From Veillonella sp. (GTDB lineage: Bacteria > Bacillota > Negativicutes > Veillonellales > Veillonellaceae): a stretch of DNA of 6,196 bases. Within the stretch, counting starts at the first letter, position 1; the number at the start of each line of letters is the position of its first letter. Shown one piece after another: positions 5,180 to 6,196 of the stretch. The position numbers and the translations under genes were made by a program. The notes under the pieces are model-generated. The model ran no database searches. It was not told where the DNA came from and was given only the letters and a program-made list of their open reading frames with translations. Location: contig DXZL01000087.1 of the NCBI GenBank assembly GCA_019419725.1, positions 1 to 6,196 of the forward strand, in the 5' to 3' direction.

Positions 5180-6196
5180 TTAGGAAATACTACCTGTTTT
5201 CTTACTTCTAATAAAGCCTAATTGTTCCATACGCGTTGTTAATTCATTATAAAAAGCTTCAGCCATGGCATTTTGATGCTTTGTAGTTTGAGACTGATCT
5301 GCACTAAAGAGAGCCTCTTTAATCTTTTTAATTACCGTAGATTTCGCTTTTGGTTTGTTCAACAACTCCATAAATAATAAATCCTCTTCAGAAATATCAC
5401 CAATAGCATCATTGAACATATCTGCTCCATACATATATTCACTGCCACCATGAACAATAGCTTTTACAAAGTTTGTAAAACGGGCAGGTATATAAGATAA
5501 GCCCTCCATATACTCTTCTTTTACAGGGAATGTTTTATAAAAGCGAATACCACCACGTACCATATGCTCTACTACAGCACGATACAAGCTACATACAGCA
5601 GGTTCTAATTCATCATCAGATACATGAGCTGCCTCATGGGCTGCTTTTAAAATAGCTAGAGCCTCGATCATATTAAACGTACCACCATCTTTGATAAGTG
5701 CTTGGAAGGTATCTCTTACGAGCTCATTTTCAAACATTTCCAATGCTTCCTCATCAAAGAGAATTTGAAAAACAAAGCTATTTACAATAGTGCGAACAGG
5801 AATTGTATTCACTTCAGCCGGATTTGCAACAGCAAAGTTGATATCTTTGGCAACGCTAGTTTTACAAATAATCGACTTGCGGAATGTCGTATCTAGTATA
5901 AAATCTAAATATTGTTCTTGATCCGCTTGGCTATTAGGTGCCAATTGCTCAAGTTTAGCTGCAATACTTTCATCATAGGTACGAACCATAGATAGTGTAA
6001 GATCTGCATCACATACATAAGCAAGATTATGCGCTTTCAAGTGGTCATTGAATTGATAGAAATAGCATGGATCATTATCAGGTTCTAAATGGTCATGACC
6101 TACATAATAGTCATCCTTTTGCATAACAGAGCGCAATGCACCAAGGAATTTACTATTTCGTTCTTTAAGATTATCATAGTTAAGAATCTGAGCACC
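5180..6196 (-). CDS. SAM-dependent methyltransferase with regulatory domain (C-terminal part)
   Basis: The frame is open to the right edge, so these 338 residues are the C-terminal part of a longer protein; no start codon in the window need be the true one. The visible part begins with residues typical of the methyltransferase regulatory domain family (PF10119): YDNLKERNSKFLGAL, then HDHLE (visible residues 34-38), PCYFYQF (43-49), an AYVCDADL segment, and EQYLDFILDTTFRKSIIC, all in the family's usual order. The rest resembles the winged-helix-like C-terminal region seen in protein lysine methyltransferases of the rickettsial PKMT type, ending in a basic tail. The class I SAM-binding catalytic domain should lie upstream, outside the window. 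A protein substrate, perhaps a surface protein, is likely by family analogy but not shown. TAA stop at 5180-5182, followed by its own terminator. Confidence 0.85.
   Translation of the reverse strand, partial: GAQILNYDNLKERNSKFLGALRSVMQKDDYYVGHDHLEPDNDPCYFYQFNDHLKAHNLAYVCDADLTLSMVRTYDESIAAKLEQLAPNSQADQEQYLDFILDTTFRKSIICKTSVAKDINFAVANPAEVNTIPVRTIVNSFVFQILFDEEALEMFENELVRDTFQALIKDGGTFNMIEALAILKAAHEAAHVSDDELEPAVCSLYRAVVEHMVRGGIRFYKTFPVKEEYMEGLSYIPARFTNFVKAIVHGGSEYMYGADMFNDAIGDISEEDLLFMELLNKPKAKSTVIKKIKEALFSADQSQTTKHQNAMAEAFYNELTTRMEQLGFIRSKKTGSIS

Noticed and set aside
5702..5896. Plus-strand open frame within the methyltransferase gene
   Set aside because: It lies antisense to conserved coding sequence, with no ribosome binding site or recognisable product.
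6134..6136. TTG as a possible start of the methyltransferase-related gene
   Set aside because: The same frame continues to the window edge with family-like residues before it, so the gene is truncated by the window rather than starting here.

Overview
The window looks like ordinary chromosome from a low-to-medium GC diderm Firmicute, most probably Veillonella or a close relative in the Negativicutes. This rests on my recognition of the RecQ and PutP protein sequences, the strong AGGAGG-type ribosome binding sites and the AT-rich intergenic DNA. No database search was possible, so genus level is an inference.

Layout from left to right: (1) recQ on the minus strand (23-1906), a full-length RecQ helicase with helicase core, zinc site, RQC and HRDC regions. 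(2) A 323-base divergent intergenic region (1907-2229) with extended -10 promoter candidates facing each way and two ACGAAATnTCGT-like palindromes exactly 21 bp apart, placed like repressor operators just inside the predicted recQ transcript. (3) putP on the plus strand (2230-3717), a complete sodium/proline symporter. (4) A strong bidirectional terminator (3753-3790) between convergent putP and (5) a WYL-domain transcriptional regulator on the minus strand (3792-4820). (6) A 359-base AT-rich region (4821-5179) holding the regulator's promoter, with an ATGAAC-n-GTTCAT palindrome over its -35 position, a leader hairpin, a 9-bp tandem array next to the ribosome binding site, and the terminator of the next gene. 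(7) The C-terminal 338 residues of a class I SAM-dependent methyltransferase with a methyltransferase regulatory domain (5180 to the right edge, minus strand), whose catalytic N-terminus lies outside the window.

The four genes do not form one operon. Each is separated by a terminator or a promoter region, and no shared pathway is evident: DNA repair, proline/Na+ uptake, an orphan regulator and a probable protein methyltransferase. I see no mobile element, CRISPR array, RNA gene or defence island. The WYL protein belongs to an architecture that also regulates phage-defence and DNA-damage genes, but no such target lies next to it here. The most interesting content is in the intergenic regulatory DNA rather than in the genes, and I found no convincing new multi-gene system.
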